Source: Streptomyces sp. NBC_00091 (GTDB lineage Bacteria > Actinomycetota > Actinomycetes > Streptomycetales > Streptomycetaceae). Taken from it: DNA of 64,000 nucleotides. Under the pieces are notes generated by a model that had not been told where the DNA came from, did no database searches, and saw only the letters and a list, made by a program, of their open reading frames with translations. The DNA lies in assembly GCF_026343185.1 (NCBI RefSeq), contig NZ_JAPEMA010000002.1, forward strand, positions 310,001 to 374,000, given 5' to 3'. The translations under genes and the position numbers were made by a program. Position 1 is the stretch's first letter. Each line of letters begins with the position of its first letter. This document shows, in pieces, positions 17,016 to 25,761 of this stretch.

Positions 17016-18268
17016 GGGTGCTGTTCACGGTGCCGCCGCTGGCGGGACACGTCAATCCGACCGTGGCCGTCGGGGCCGAACTGGCCGCCCGGGGCCACGA
17101 GGTCGCCTGGACCGGGCCGGCTTCGGCGCTGGCCCGGCTGCTGCCCTCCCCGGCCCGGATCCTGCCGGCCGGGGAGGATCCGGGCGGGCCGGGGCCGGGC
17201 GCGGAGGAACCCGGCGCGGAGGAACCCGTCGCACGGGTACCCGGCGCGCTGGACGCGGGCGGCGGGCGGGCCGGTGGCGGCTACTACGCCGGGCTGCACG
17301 ACCGCTGGCGCGATCTGCGCGGGGTCGGCGCGCTGCGGTTCCTGTGGGAGGAGGCCCTGATCCCGCTGGCCCGGGCGATGGTGCCCGGGGTGGCCCTGGC
17401 GGTCCGGGCCTTCGAGCCGGACGTCATGGTCTGCGACCAGCAGGCCCTGGCCGGGCCGCTGGTCGCCCGGCGGCTCGGCGTGCCGTGGGTGACCTCGGCC
17501 AGTACCTCGGCCGAACTGACCCGTCCCTTCGCGGACTTCCCGAAGGTCGGGGAGTGGGTGGCCGGGCAGGTCTCGGGGCTGCTCGCGGAGTTCGGGGAGA
17601 GCGGCGCGGGCTGGGACCCCCGCTTCTCCGACCGGCTGGTGCTGGTCTTCTCGACTCCGGAACTCCTGGGCTCCTGCGAGGGTTTCGCCCCGCACTACGC
17701 CTTCGTCGGTCCGGCCTTCGGGGCCCGGCCGGCCGCCCCCGACTTCCCCTGGCAGCGGCTGGATCCGCAGAGGCGGCGGGTGCTGGTGTCGCTGGGCACC
17801 CTCAACCAGGAGGCGGGCGCCCGTTTCTACCGCGCGGTGCTGGGCGCGGCCGAGCGGCTCGCCGGGGAGGTGCAGCTGGTCCTCGTGGCGCCCGCCGCTC
17901 TGGTCGGGGAGGTGCCCGGGCACGTACTGGTCCGGGCGAGCGTCCCGCAGCTGGAGTTGCTGCCGCACCTGGACGCGGTGGTCTGCCACGGCGGCCACAA
18001 CACGGTGTGCGAGGCCCTCGCGTACGGGCTGCCGCTGGTGGTCGCTCCGATCCGCGACGACCAGCCGATCGTGGCCCGGCAGGTCGCCCTCGCCGGGGCC
18101 GGGGTCCGGGTGCGGTTCGGCCGGACCGGCGCCGAGGAACTGCGGGACGCGCTCACGGCCGTGCTGGACGACCCCGGCCCCCGCCGGGCCGCCCGGCGGA
18201 TCCAGGCCTCATTCGCCGCGGCGGGCGGGGCCGCCGCCGCGGCCGACCGGTTGGAGAAGCTGATATGA
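17012..18268 (+). CDS. GT1 (UGT/MGT-like) glycosyltransferase
   Basis: A 418-residue GT-B fold enzyme. The N-terminus MRVLFTVPPLAGHVNPTVAV is the classic start of macrolide-type glycosyltransferases. The C-terminal donor site reads VVCHGGHNTVCEALAYGLPL followed by PIRDDQPIVARQV, which matches the UDP/TDP-sugar binding motif. It should attach a sugar to the lipid made by the upstream PKS proteins, as the glycosyltransferases of glycolipid pathways do. It is ATGA-coupled to both neighbours. The sugar donor is unknown; no deoxysugar genes are present in the window, so a common NDP-sugar is likely. Confidence 0.9.
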   Translation: MRVLFTVPPLAGHVNPTVAVGAELAARGHEVAWTGPASALARLLPSPARILPAGEDPGGPGPGAEEPGAEEPVARVPGALDAGGGRAGGGYYAGLHDRWRDLRGVGALRFLWEEALIPLARAMVPGVALAVRAFEPDVMVCDQQALAGPLVARRLGVPWVTSASTSAELTRPFADFPKVGEWVAGQVSGLLAEFGESGAGWDPRFSDRLVLVFSTPELLGSCEGFAPHYAFVGPAFGARPAAPDFPWQRLDPQRRRVLVSLGTLNQEAGARFYRAVLGAAERLAGEVQLVLVAPAALVGEVPGHVLVRASVPQLELLPHLDAVVCHGGHNTVCEALAYGLPLVVAPIRDDQPIVARQVALAGAGVRVRFGRTGAEELRDALTAVLDDPGPRRAARRIQASFAAAGGAAAAADRLEKLI

Positions 18269-20154
18269 CGCCGCCCACGCCACCCCCGCTCTCCCGGGTC
18301 CGCTGGACCTCCGCGGTACTGCTGGCCGCGCTCGGCGCGGGCACCGTACGGGCCGGCCGCCGGCTGCGGGCGATCCCGGTGCTGCCCGCCGCTCCGCCCG
18401 TGTCGGCCGGGGTGCCGGGGGCCGCCGGATGGCGGCTGCTCACCGCCAGGGGGGTGGAGCCCGACGCGGGCACCTTCCTCGCGGCCTGCGCGTACGCGGA
18501 CCGGGAGGGGCTGCGGGTGCTGGACCTGCTGCCCGCGGACCTGCCCGCCGAGCGGGCCCTGGGGCTGCTGCGGCTGGTGGACCCCGCCCGGTACCGGCGC
18601 GACCGCCTCGGGGAGGGGCGCGGGGCCGGCTTCGCCGTGCTGGTCGCCGCGGAGGTGCTGGCGCGGGCCGGGGTCGATCCGGGCGGACCCGGGGCGGATC
18701 CGGCGGAACTCCTCGCGCTCACCCGGCGTTTGAAGGAGTACGCCGCCGGGGCGACGGGGCTGGCCATCGCCCCGGCCCTGAGCTGCGGGCCGGCCGCCGG
18801 GAGCGCCGGGCGGGCCGCCGAGCTGCGGGCCCAGGGGCTGCCGCCGGGGGCGCTGGCGGCCGCGCAGCTGTCCGGGCTGGCGCTGCTGGCCGCCGTCGCC
18901 CTGCGCCAGGGCCGGTGGGGGGCCGCTGCGGCCGGGCTGTACTGGCTCCAGCCGTACCTCGCCCTCGGCGGGCCCGGTTCGCCGCTCCGCCCCGCCGATC
19001 TGGGCCGGGCCACCGCCGCCCGGCCGGTCCGCTCCCTCGGCGCCGCCCTGCGTACGGCCGTGGCGGCCGAGGGCACCCGGGCCGACGGTACGACGGGGTC
19101 CTCCGGGCACTCGGGGCACTCCGGGCCGGCGGCCGCCGCCTACCGGGCCGACCTGGCCAGGGGCACTGGCCGGTTCTTCGAGCCGCGCCGCCCCGACTGC
19201 CCGTGGTGCGGCGCCGGCCCGCTCGCGGTCCGCGTCCGGATGCCCGACCAGCTCCAGGGCAAGCCGGGCCGGTTCACGCTGGAGCAGTGCGGTGCCTGCG
19301 GGCACGTCTTCCAGAACCCCCGGCTGACCCCGCAGGGGCTGGAGTTCTACTACCGCGACTTCTACGACGGGCGCGGCGGCGAGGGCGCCGGCACGGTCTT
19401 CGGCCGGCTCGGCGCCGCCTACCGGGGGCGCGCCGAGATGCTCCTGCCGTACGCCGACCCGGCGTCCTGGCTCGACGTCGGCACCGGCCACGGCCACTTC
19501 TGCAACGCGGCGCGGGACGTCTGGCCGCGGACCCGCTTCGACGGGCTGGACATGGGCGACGGGGTCTGCGAGGCGGAGCGGCGCGGGTGGGTGGAGACGG
19601 GGTACCAGGGCCAGTTCCCCGAGTTCGCCTCGAAGCTGGCCGGCCGGTACGAGGTGGTCAGCATGTACCACTACCTGGAGCACACCCGGGACCCGCTCGC
19701 CGAACTCGACGCGGCGGCCACGGCCTTGGCCCCCGGCGGGTACCTGGCGATCGAACTCCCCGACCCGGAGTCGCGGATGGCCCGGCTGCTCGGCCCTGCG
19801 TGGCTGCCCTGGTTCCAGCCCCAGCACCAGCACCTGATCCCGGCCGCCAACCTGCGGGAGGCGCTGGCCGACCGGGGGTTCACCGTGCTCGCCGAGGAAC
19901 ACGGCCCGGCCCACCAGGGCAACGACTTCTTCGGGGCGGTGGCCCTGACTGCGACCCGGCTGGCCCCGGACCCGGACCGGCCGTGGGGGCCGCCGCCCAC
20001 CGGTCGCGCGCGGGCGCTGGCCGGCGCCGTACGGGTGGCCGCCGTGCCGTGCTTCGCCGCGGCGGTGGTGCTCGACGCCCTGCGCACCGCGGCGGCCCGG
20101 CGCACCGACGGCGGGAACGCCTACCGGATGCTGGCCCGCAAGGACGCCTCGTGA
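18265..20154 (+). CDS. Class I SAM methyltransferase with Zn-finger and novel N-terminal domain
   Basis: A 629-residue protein in two parts. Residues 1-290 are Ala/Leu-rich with possible hydrophobic segments near 15-35 and 205-235; I do not recognise this part. Residues about 310-345 hold a CPWCG...CGACG zinc-ribbon pair. Residues 380-540 are a Methyltransf_23-type domain with motif I WLDVGTGHGHFC, MYHYLEHTRDPL and ALAPGGYLAIELPDPES. Such Zn-finger methyltransferases commonly act on sugar or lipid hydroxyls in glycan and natural-product pathways. Four-base overlaps on both sides place it in the PKS-glycolipid operon. The fused N-terminal region is longer than usual for the family. Confidence 0.82.
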   Translation: MTPPTPPPLSRVRWTSAVLLAALGAGTVRAGRRLRAIPVLPAAPPVSAGVPGAAGWRLLTARGVEPDAGTFLAACAYADREGLRVLDLLPADLPAERALGLLRLVDPARYRRDRLGEGRGAGFAVLVAAEVLARAGVDPGGPGADPAELLALTRRLKEYAAGATGLAIAPALSCGPAAGSAGRAAELRAQGLPPGALAAAQLSGLALLAAVALRQGRWGAAAAGLYWLQPYLALGGPGSPLRPADLGRATAARPVRSLGAALRTAVAAEGTRADGTTGSSGHSGHSGPAAAAYRADLARGTGRFFEPRRPDCPWCGAGPLAVRVRMPDQLQGKPGRFTLEQCGACGHVFQNPRLTPQGLEFYYRDFYDGRGGEGAGTVFGRLGAAYRGRAEMLLPYADPASWLDVGTGHGHFCNAARDVWPRTRFDGLDMGDGVCEAERRGWVETGYQGQFPEFASKLAGRYEVVSMYHYLEHTRDPLAELDAAATALAPGGYLAIELPDPESRMARLLGPAWLPWFQPQHQHLIPAANLREALADRGFTVLAEEHGPAHQGNDFFGAVALTATRLAPDPDRPWGPPPTGRARALAGAVRVAAVPCFAAAVVLDALRTAAARRTDGGNAYRMLARKDAS

Positions 20155-21074
20155 CGGCCGCGGCCCGCCCCGAAGCGCCGGCCGCGGGGGACCTGGCCCG
20201 GCGGGCCACCGCCGACCCGCTCTTCCGGCTCGTGGCCTACGCCCTCGAAGCCGCGCACGGCCGGCCCCCGGCCGCCGTGTGGAGCGCCCCGCACGCCTTC
20301 CACCTGGGCTCCCCCGGGCTGGTCGCGGCGGCCGGCTGGCCCACGGCCGCCGCCGCGGCCCCGCGCACCGACGGCCTGGTGCGGCTCAGCTCGCTCGGCC
20401 ACCCCGCGGACGGCTGCGACCTGCCGCTGACCCTGTCCGGGCCGCCGCCCGCCGCCCCGGCCTGGGCCGTGCGGCCGTACGCCGTGCTGCGGGCGCTGGC
20501 CCGGGCCGGCTACGGCCTCGGCGGGAGCGACCTGCACGTACAGGGCTCGCTCACGGCCGCGGCCGGGCTCGCCACGGCGGAGCCGGCCGACTGCGCGGTG
20601 GCGCTCGCGGTGGCCGACGTACACGGGGCGCCGGGCGAGGAGCCCGACCGGGCGCGGCTGGCCCGGCTGCTGGCCGGGGCGCTGCCGGACGGGGACGACG
20701 CCCTGCGCCGGGCGGTGCTCTTCGCCCGGCCGGGCGAGGCCCTGCTGCTCGGCGCGGGGCCCCGGGGACGGCAGCGGTACGTCACCTTCGACCCGGCCGC
20801 CTCGCAGGCGCGCCTGGTGCTCGTCGCCGTGCGCGGGGACCGGGCGGAGCGGCCGGCGGAGCTGGCCCGGACCGTCGGCCTCGCCCGCCGGGCGGGGGCC
20901 CTGAGCGCCTGGCCGCCCGGCGGGCAGCCGGGGCGGAGCGTCCTGGTGCTGCTGCCGGCGGCCCGGCTGGCGGCGGTGCGGGCGGCGGTCGCGGAGGACT
21001 TCCGCGGCCGGGGACGGCCCGTACCGCGGTTCCTGAACGTCTCCGTGGCCGGGGCCGCCCGGCGCGAGGACTGA
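20151..21074 (+). CDS. Degenerate galactokinase/GHMP-kinase-like protein
   Basis: A 307-residue protein with faint galactokinase layout. WSAPHAFHLG sits where APGRVNLIGEH is normally found. GGSDLHVQGSLTAAAGLATAEP is at the position of the glycine/serine-rich GHMP ATP loop. GEALLLGAGPRGRQRYVTFD is at the position of the LDCRSL...VPFD segment. The key GHMP motif lacks the usual PxGxGLSSS pattern, so ATP binding is doubtful. It starts at GTG 20151, overlapping the methyltransferase stop, and ends the operon. It may be a non-catalytic sugar-binding or accessory protein; the family call rests on pattern similarity seen by eye. Confidence 0.5.
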   Translation: MTAAARPEAPAAGDLARRATADPLFRLVAYALEAAHGRPPAAVWSAPHAFHLGSPGLVAAAGWPTAAAAAPRTDGLVRLSSLGHPADGCDLPLTLSGPPPAAPAWAVRPYAVLRALARAGYGLGGSDLHVQGSLTAAAGLATAEPADCAVALAVADVHGAPGEEPDRARLARLLAGALPDGDDALRRAVLFARPGEALLLGAGPRGRQRYVTFDPAASQARLVLVAVRGDRAERPAELARTVGLARRAGALSAWPPGGQPGRSVLVLLPAARLAAVRAAVAEDFRGRGRPVPRFLNVSVAGAARRED

Positions 21075-21115
21075 CCGATCCACCCGGCTCACCCCCAACG
21101 AGGAGGAACACCACG

Positions 21116-22399
21116 ATGCCCCTTCCCTCACCGACACCCCGCACGAGACGCGGGGCCGCCCGGCGGTCCGTGACCGTGGCCGCGCTGGGTGCCTTCAGCG
21201 CGCTCGGCCTGCTGGGCGCCTTCACCGTCGCCAACTCCCAGGCCGCCGAGAGCGGTTCCGCCGTCCAGGCCGCGTCGGCGGCGCTGCCGGCGTACGACCA
21301 CGTGGTGGTCGTCGTGTACGAGAACAAGCAGTACGGGGAGATCATCGGCAGCGCGAACGCCCCGTACATCAACCAGCTGGCGGGCGGCGGCGCGAGCCTG
21401 ACCGGTATGAAGGCGCTGACCCACCCGAGCCAGCCGAACTACTTCAACCTCTTCTCCGGCTCCACCCAGGGCATCACCGGCGACGGCTGCTATACGCCGC
21501 AGTCGATGACGGCGGCGAACCTCGGGCAGGAGCTGATCGCGGCCGGCAAGACCTTCGCCACGTACAACGAGGACCTGCCGAGCGAGGGTTCCACGGCCTG
21601 CACGAACGGCCAGTACGCGCAGAAGCACAACCCGTGGTTCGCCTTCAAGAACGTGCCGCTGAACACCGGGAAGACCTGGGCGCAGTTCCCGCAGAACAAC
21701 TTCGCGGCCCTGCCGGACCTGTCCTTCGTCGTCCCCAACCAGTGCAACGACATGCACTCGTGCTCGGTCGGCACGGGTGACACCTGGACGAAGAACAACA
21801 TCGACGCCTACGCGCAGTGGGCGAAGGCCAACAACAGTCTGCTGGTGCTGACCTGGGACGAGGACAACTACCTGGGGTCGAACCAGATCGCCACCGTCTT
21901 CTACGGGGCGAACGTCAAGACGGGCACGTACCCGGCCGCGTTCAACCACCACCACCTGCTGCGGACCTTCGAGGACCTCTTCGGCACGGCCACGCACGCG
22001 GGCAACGCCGCCAACGTCCAGCCGATCACGGAGGTGTTCGCCGGATCCACCACGCCCACCCCGACCCCGACCCCCACTCCCACCCCGACACCGACTCCCA
22101 CCCCGACCCCGACGCCCACCTCCACTCCTCCGCAGGGTGATCTGAAGCTGGCCGACCCGGGGCCGCAGACCTGCAAGTTCAACCAGTCGTGCACCATCCA
22201 GCTCAGCGCCACCGGCGGCAAGTCGCCCGTCCGGTACGCGGCCACCGGCCTGCCCTGGGGGCTGAGCATCGACGCCGGCACCGGACGGATCAGCGGAAAG
22301 CCCTGGGCGAGCGGCACGATCCAGGTCACCGCGACCGCGACCGACGCCACGGGCGCCACCGTCACCGCCGGGTTCCCGCTCACCGTCAACTGGTTCTAG
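21116..22399 (+). CDS. Secreted phosphoesterase (acid phosphatase/PLC-like) with C-terminal Ig-like module
   Basis: A 427-residue exported enzyme. The signal peptide spans residues 15-45 (ALGLLGAFTVANSQAAE). The phosphoesterase domain at 55-305 has YDHVVVVVYENKQYGEI, a THPSQPNYFNLFSG segment and LTWDEDNY, motifs of the PF04185-type phosphoesterase family in which Asp/Glu/His ligands hold metals. A Pro-Thr linker coded at about 22059-22128 leads to a terminal module with CKFNQSC and a final NWF, matching the end of the protein at 1131-2396. AGGAGGAAC precedes the ATG. It follows the PKS operon after 41 bases and may be co-transcribed; a role in product maturation outside the cell is speculative. 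Confidence 0.85.
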   Translation: MPLPSPTPRTRRGAARRSVTVAALGAFSALGLLGAFTVANSQAAESGSAVQAASAALPAYDHVVVVVYENKQYGEIIGSANAPYINQLAGGGASLTGMKALTHPSQPNYFNLFSGSTQGITGDGCYTPQSMTAANLGQELIAAGKTFATYNEDLPSEGSTACTNGQYAQKHNPWFAFKNVPLNTGKTWAQFPQNNFAALPDLSFVVPNQCNDMHSCSVGTGDTWTKNNIDAYAQWAKANNSLLVLTWDEDNYLGSNQIATVFYGANVKTGTYPAAFNHHHLLRTFEDLFGTATHAGNAANVQPITEVFAGSTTPTPTPTPTPTPTPTPTPTPTPTSTPPQGDLKLADPGPQTCKFNQSCTIQLSATGGKSPVRYAATGLPWGLSIDAGTGRISGKPWASGTIQVTATATDATGATVTAGFPLTVNWF

Positions 22400-22410
22400 G
22401 GGAGGCATCC

Positions 22411-23688
22411 GTGTACCTGTCGGCCGGCCGCGCCGCGGACCGGGCCGGGAACCCCCCGGCCACCCCCGCCCCGAAGGGCCCGCTGCGGGCCGTCCCCGGC
22501 ACGGTGTTCGCGCTCGGCCTGGTCAGCCTGGTCACGGATGTCTCGGCGGAGATGGTCACCGCCGTCCTGCCGCTGTACCTGGTGGCCGGACTCGGGATGT
22601 CCCCGCTCGCCTTCGGCGCCCTGGACGGGCTCCACCAGGGCGCCACCGCGCTGCTGCGCCTGGCGGGCGGCCGGGTCGCGGACCGTACCCGCCGCCGCAA
22701 GCTCGTGGCGGGCATCGGCTACGCGCTCTCCGCGGGCTGCAAGGCGGCGCTGCTCGCCGTCACGACCCCCTGGTCGGTGGCGGCGGTGCTCGCCGCCGAC
22801 CGGGCGGGCAAGGGCCTGCGCACCGCCCCGCGCGATGCGCTGATCTCGCTGTCCTGTCCGCCCGGGCAGCAGGGCCGCGCCTTCGGGGTGCACCGCGCCC
22901 TGGACACGACGGGCGCGCTGCTGGGGCCGGTGGCCGCGTTCGGAGTGCTGTGGGTGGTGGTGGACGGGTACGAGGCCGTGTTCACCGTGAGTGCCTGCGT
23001 GGCGGTGCTGGGGGTGGTCCTGCTGGTGCTGTTCGTCCGGGAGGCCCCGGCGCCCGCCGCCGCCCGGGAGCCGCTGCCGCCCGTACGTGCCCTCGTACGG
23101 ATCCCCGGTCTGTCGCGGCTGTGCGCGACCGCGGCCCTGCTGGGGGTGTTCACCGTCGGCGACGCCTTCTTCTACCTGCTGCTCCAGCGCCGGCTCGACC
23201 TGTCGGCCGCGTACTTCCCGCTGCTGCCCGTCGGGACGGCGGCGGTGTTCCTGCTGGCGGCGCTGCCGGCGGGCCGGCTCGCCGACCGGCTGGGCCGGCG
23301 GCGGGTGTTCCTCGCCGGGCACCTCCCGCTGCTCGGCGCGTGCCTGCTGCTCCTGGCTCCGGCGCCGCCCTGGCTGCTGGTGTCCGGGGTCCTGGTGGCG
23401 CTCGGCGTGTTCTACGCGGCCACCGACGGCGTCCTGATGGCCGCGGCCGGGCCGCTGCTCCCCGACGGACTGCGCACCACCGGGCTCGCGGTGCTCCAGA
23501 CGGCCCAGGCCCTGGCCCGGCTGGCGGGCTCCCTGCTGTTCGGGGCGGCCTGGACGCTGTGGGGGCCGGGCCCGGCGCTCGCCGCGGCGGCCGGCGGCCT
23601 GCTGCTGTCGCTGGCCGCCCTCGCCCGGCCGGGCCGATCACGAGGCCCAGCTCCGGCTCGGACGGGGCTGCTCCGGCGGCGCCGGTGA
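22411..23688 (+). CDS. MFS transporter
   Basis: A 425-residue protein with twelve hydrophobic segments and the loop 2-3 motif GRVADRTRRRK, with a second LADRLGRRR in the C-terminal half. Start is GTG 22411 after GGGGAGG, 11 bases after the phosphoesterase stop, so it is likely in the same transcript as that gene. It could export the cluster product. Its last 51 bases overlap the 3' end of the convergent MMPL gene. Confidence 0.88.
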   Translation: MYLSAGRAADRAGNPPATPAPKGPLRAVPGTVFALGLVSLVTDVSAEMVTAVLPLYLVAGLGMSPLAFGALDGLHQGATALLRLAGGRVADRTRRRKLVAGIGYALSAGCKAALLAVTTPWSVAAVLAADRAGKGLRTAPRDALISLSCPPGQQGRAFGVHRALDTTGALLGPVAAFGVLWVVVDGYEAVFTVSACVAVLGVVLLVLFVREAPAPAAAREPLPPVRALVRIPGLSRLCATAALLGVFTVGDAFFYLLLQRRLDLSAAYFPLLPVGTAAVFLLAALPAGRLADRLGRRRVFLAGHLPLLGACLLLLAPAPPWLLVSGVLVALGVFYAATDGVLMAAAGPLLPDGLRTTGLAVLQTAQALARLAGSLLFGAAWTLWGPGPALAAAAGGLLLSLAALARPGRSRGPAPARTGLLRRRR

Positions 23689-25761
23689 ACGGCGCGGCAG
23701 GCGGGGGCACCACCAGTTGGCCTTGCCCAGCAGGGTCATGGTGGCCGGGACCAGGAGGCAGCGCACCAGGGTGGCGTCGACGAGGACGACGAGGGTCAGC
23801 GCCGTCGCGAGCTGTTTCATCACCAGCACCTCGCCCGTCGCGAAGCCGGCGAAGACGATGCACATCAGCAGCGCCGAGGAGCTGATGATCCGGGCGGACC
23901 GCTGCACGCCGGCCTCGACGGCGAGGTCGTTGTCGCCGCCGCGCCGGTACAGCTCCTGGATGCGGGAGAGCAGGAACACCTCGTAGTCCATGGACAGGCC
24001 GAAGGCCAGGGCGAAGACGACCACGGGCAGCCAGTAGCCCAGGCCGCCCAGGGTGTGCACGCCGAGGGTGCGGGCGCACCATCCGTCCTGGAACACCATG
24101 ACGAGGGCGCCGAACGACGCGCCCAGGGACAGGGTGTTCATCACGATCGCCTTGAGCGGCAGCAGCAGCGAGCGGGTCATCGCCAGCAGCAGGACGTAGC
24201 TGGTCAGGGCGATCAGGGCGGCGGCGCGCGGCGCGTACTCGAGGACCTCGGCCCGGAAGTCTGCGTCGAGGGCGGCCCGGCCGGTCACCCAGACGGGGAA
24301 GCCCGCCGGGCGCTCCGCCCGGAGCCGTCGCACCAGCCGGTCGGCGGTGTCCGGGCCGTCGTCGGGCACCGGCACGATGCGGACGACGGCGATCGAGTGC
24401 CCGGCGGCCGAGGCCGGTTCGACCCGCTCCGTCTCCGGGCCGGGCGCGGAGCGCTCCGCCCAGGCCGCCAGCCGGGACGGGTCGGTGCGGGCCACGACCA
24501 CGACGGCGTCGGGCCGCTGCTGGGGGAACCTCTCGGTGACCAGGTCGGCGAAGCGGCGGGCCTCGGTGCCCGGCGGCAGCTGGAGTTCGCCGACCGGGCT
24601 GACGAGGTGGACCCGCAGGAAGGGCGCGGCGGCGGCGAGCAGCAGGACCCCGACGCCGAGGGCGACGGCCGGGGCCCGGCGGCGGGTCCAGCGGGCCAGT
24701 GCGGCGAACACGCCCTCGTCGGTCTCCCGGCAGCCGCGTGCTCCGATCCGCTTCCCGCACGCCGCGAGCAGGGCCGGGGTCAGGGTGACCGCGGCGGCCA
24801 GCGACAGCAGGACGGTGCCCGCGGCGGCCAGGCCCACGGAGGCGTAGAAGTCGCTGGGGAAGGCGGCCAGCCCGCTGAGCGCCGCGGCGATGACCAGCGC
24901 GGCGAACAGTACCGAGCGCCCCGCGCTGCTCATGGTCCGCACCACCGCCCGCTCGACGTCGTGGCTTGCGGCGAGTTCCTCCCGGAAGCGGCCGACGGTC
25001 AGCAGCGAGTAGTCCACGGCCAGGCCCAGCCCGACCATCGTGGTCGTGGACAGCACCGGGGAGGTGAGGTCGTACCAGCGCGACAGCAGCAGGAGCCAGA
25101 GCATCGCGGTGCCGACCGTGGCGACGGCGGCGACCAGGGGCACCGCGGCCGCCACGAGGCCGCCGAACAGGAGGTACACCACCACCAGGGTCAAGGGCAG
25201 GGTGATCATTTCGGCGCGCCGGGTGTCGGCCAGGGTCCGCTGCGCCACCGCCGCCCGGGCGCGGTCGCTGCCGCCGAGCGTCACCGTGACGCCGGGCAGG
25301 GCCCGGTGCAGGGCGCGCAGCCGGGATTCCACGGCCCGTTCGCAGCGCCGGCGGGCCGGTTCGGGCAGGGAGCGGCCGAGCCGGACGGAGAGGAGGGCGG
25401 CCCGCCGGTCGGCGGCGAACGCGCCTTCGGTGAGGGGGGTGACGGCGCGTACGCCGGGAATCGCGGCAAGGTCGCGGCGGGCGGCGGCCAGCTCCCGCCG
25501 GAAGGCCGGAGCGGCCACCGGGGGGCCGGAGACCACCGCGTCGATCTGGCCTCCGTACGGACGGACCCCGTCCAGCAGCCGGTTGCCGCGCACCGACTCG
25601 TGCGCGGCCACGCTCCAGGGCCGCCGGTCCAGGCCGTCCATCACCGGGCCTGCGGCGGCGAGGCCGGCGGCCAGGAGCAGCAGCCACAGGAGCAGCACGA
25701 GCACGTGCCGGCGTACGCAGATCAGGGCGAGGCGGGCGGGAAGCGTGTTCAGGGGGCGCAT
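23638..25761 (-). CDS. MMPL/RND-family lipid transporter
   Basis: A 707-residue membrane protein with the MMPL plan. TM1 is at about residues 13-35, a 150-residue extracytoplasmic loop follows, then a TM2-6 bundle (ITLPLTLVVVYLLFGG, GLGLAVDYSLLTVGRFREEL), a second loop (about 365-470) and a second bundle with FALAFGLSMDYEVFLLSRI. GLAVDYS and GLSMDYE carry the Asp-Tyr pairs used in proton relay by mycobacterial MmpL3-type proteins. MMPLs move lipids and glycolipids across the membrane, which would suit the product of the nearby PKS-glycosyltransferase operon. The start overlaps the upstream membrane-protein stop by 13 bases. Confidence 0.9.
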   Translation of the reverse strand: MRPLNTLPARLALICVRRHVLVLLLWLLLLAAGLAAAGPVMDGLDRRPWSVAAHESVRGNRLLDGVRPYGGQIDAVVSGPPVAAPAFRRELAAARRDLAAIPGVRAVTPLTEGAFAADRRAALLSVRLGRSLPEPARRRCERAVESRLRALHRALPGVTVTLGGSDRARAAVAQRTLADTRRAEMITLPLTLVVVYLLFGGLVAAAVPLVAAVATVGTAMLWLLLLSRWYDLTSPVLSTTTMVGLGLAVDYSLLTVGRFREELAASHDVERAVVRTMSSAGRSVLFAALVIAAALSGLAAFPSDFYASVGLAAAGTVLLSLAAAVTLTPALLAACGKRIGARGCRETDEGVFAALARWTRRRAPAVALGVGVLLLAAAAPFLRVHLVSPVGELQLPPGTEARRFADLVTERFPQQRPDAVVVVARTDPSRLAAWAERSAPGPETERVEPASAAGHSIAVVRIVPVPDDGPDTADRLVRRLRAERPAGFPVWVTGRAALDADFRAEVLEYAPRAAALIALTSYVLLLAMTRSLLLPLKAIVMNTLSLGASFGALVMVFQDGWCARTLGVHTLGGLGYWLPVVVFALAFGLSMDYEVFLLSRIQELYRRGGDNDLAVEAGVQRSARIISSSALLMCIVFAGFATGEVLVMKQLATALTLVVLVDATLVRCLLVPATMTLLGKANWWCPRLPRRSPAPPEQPRPSRSWAS

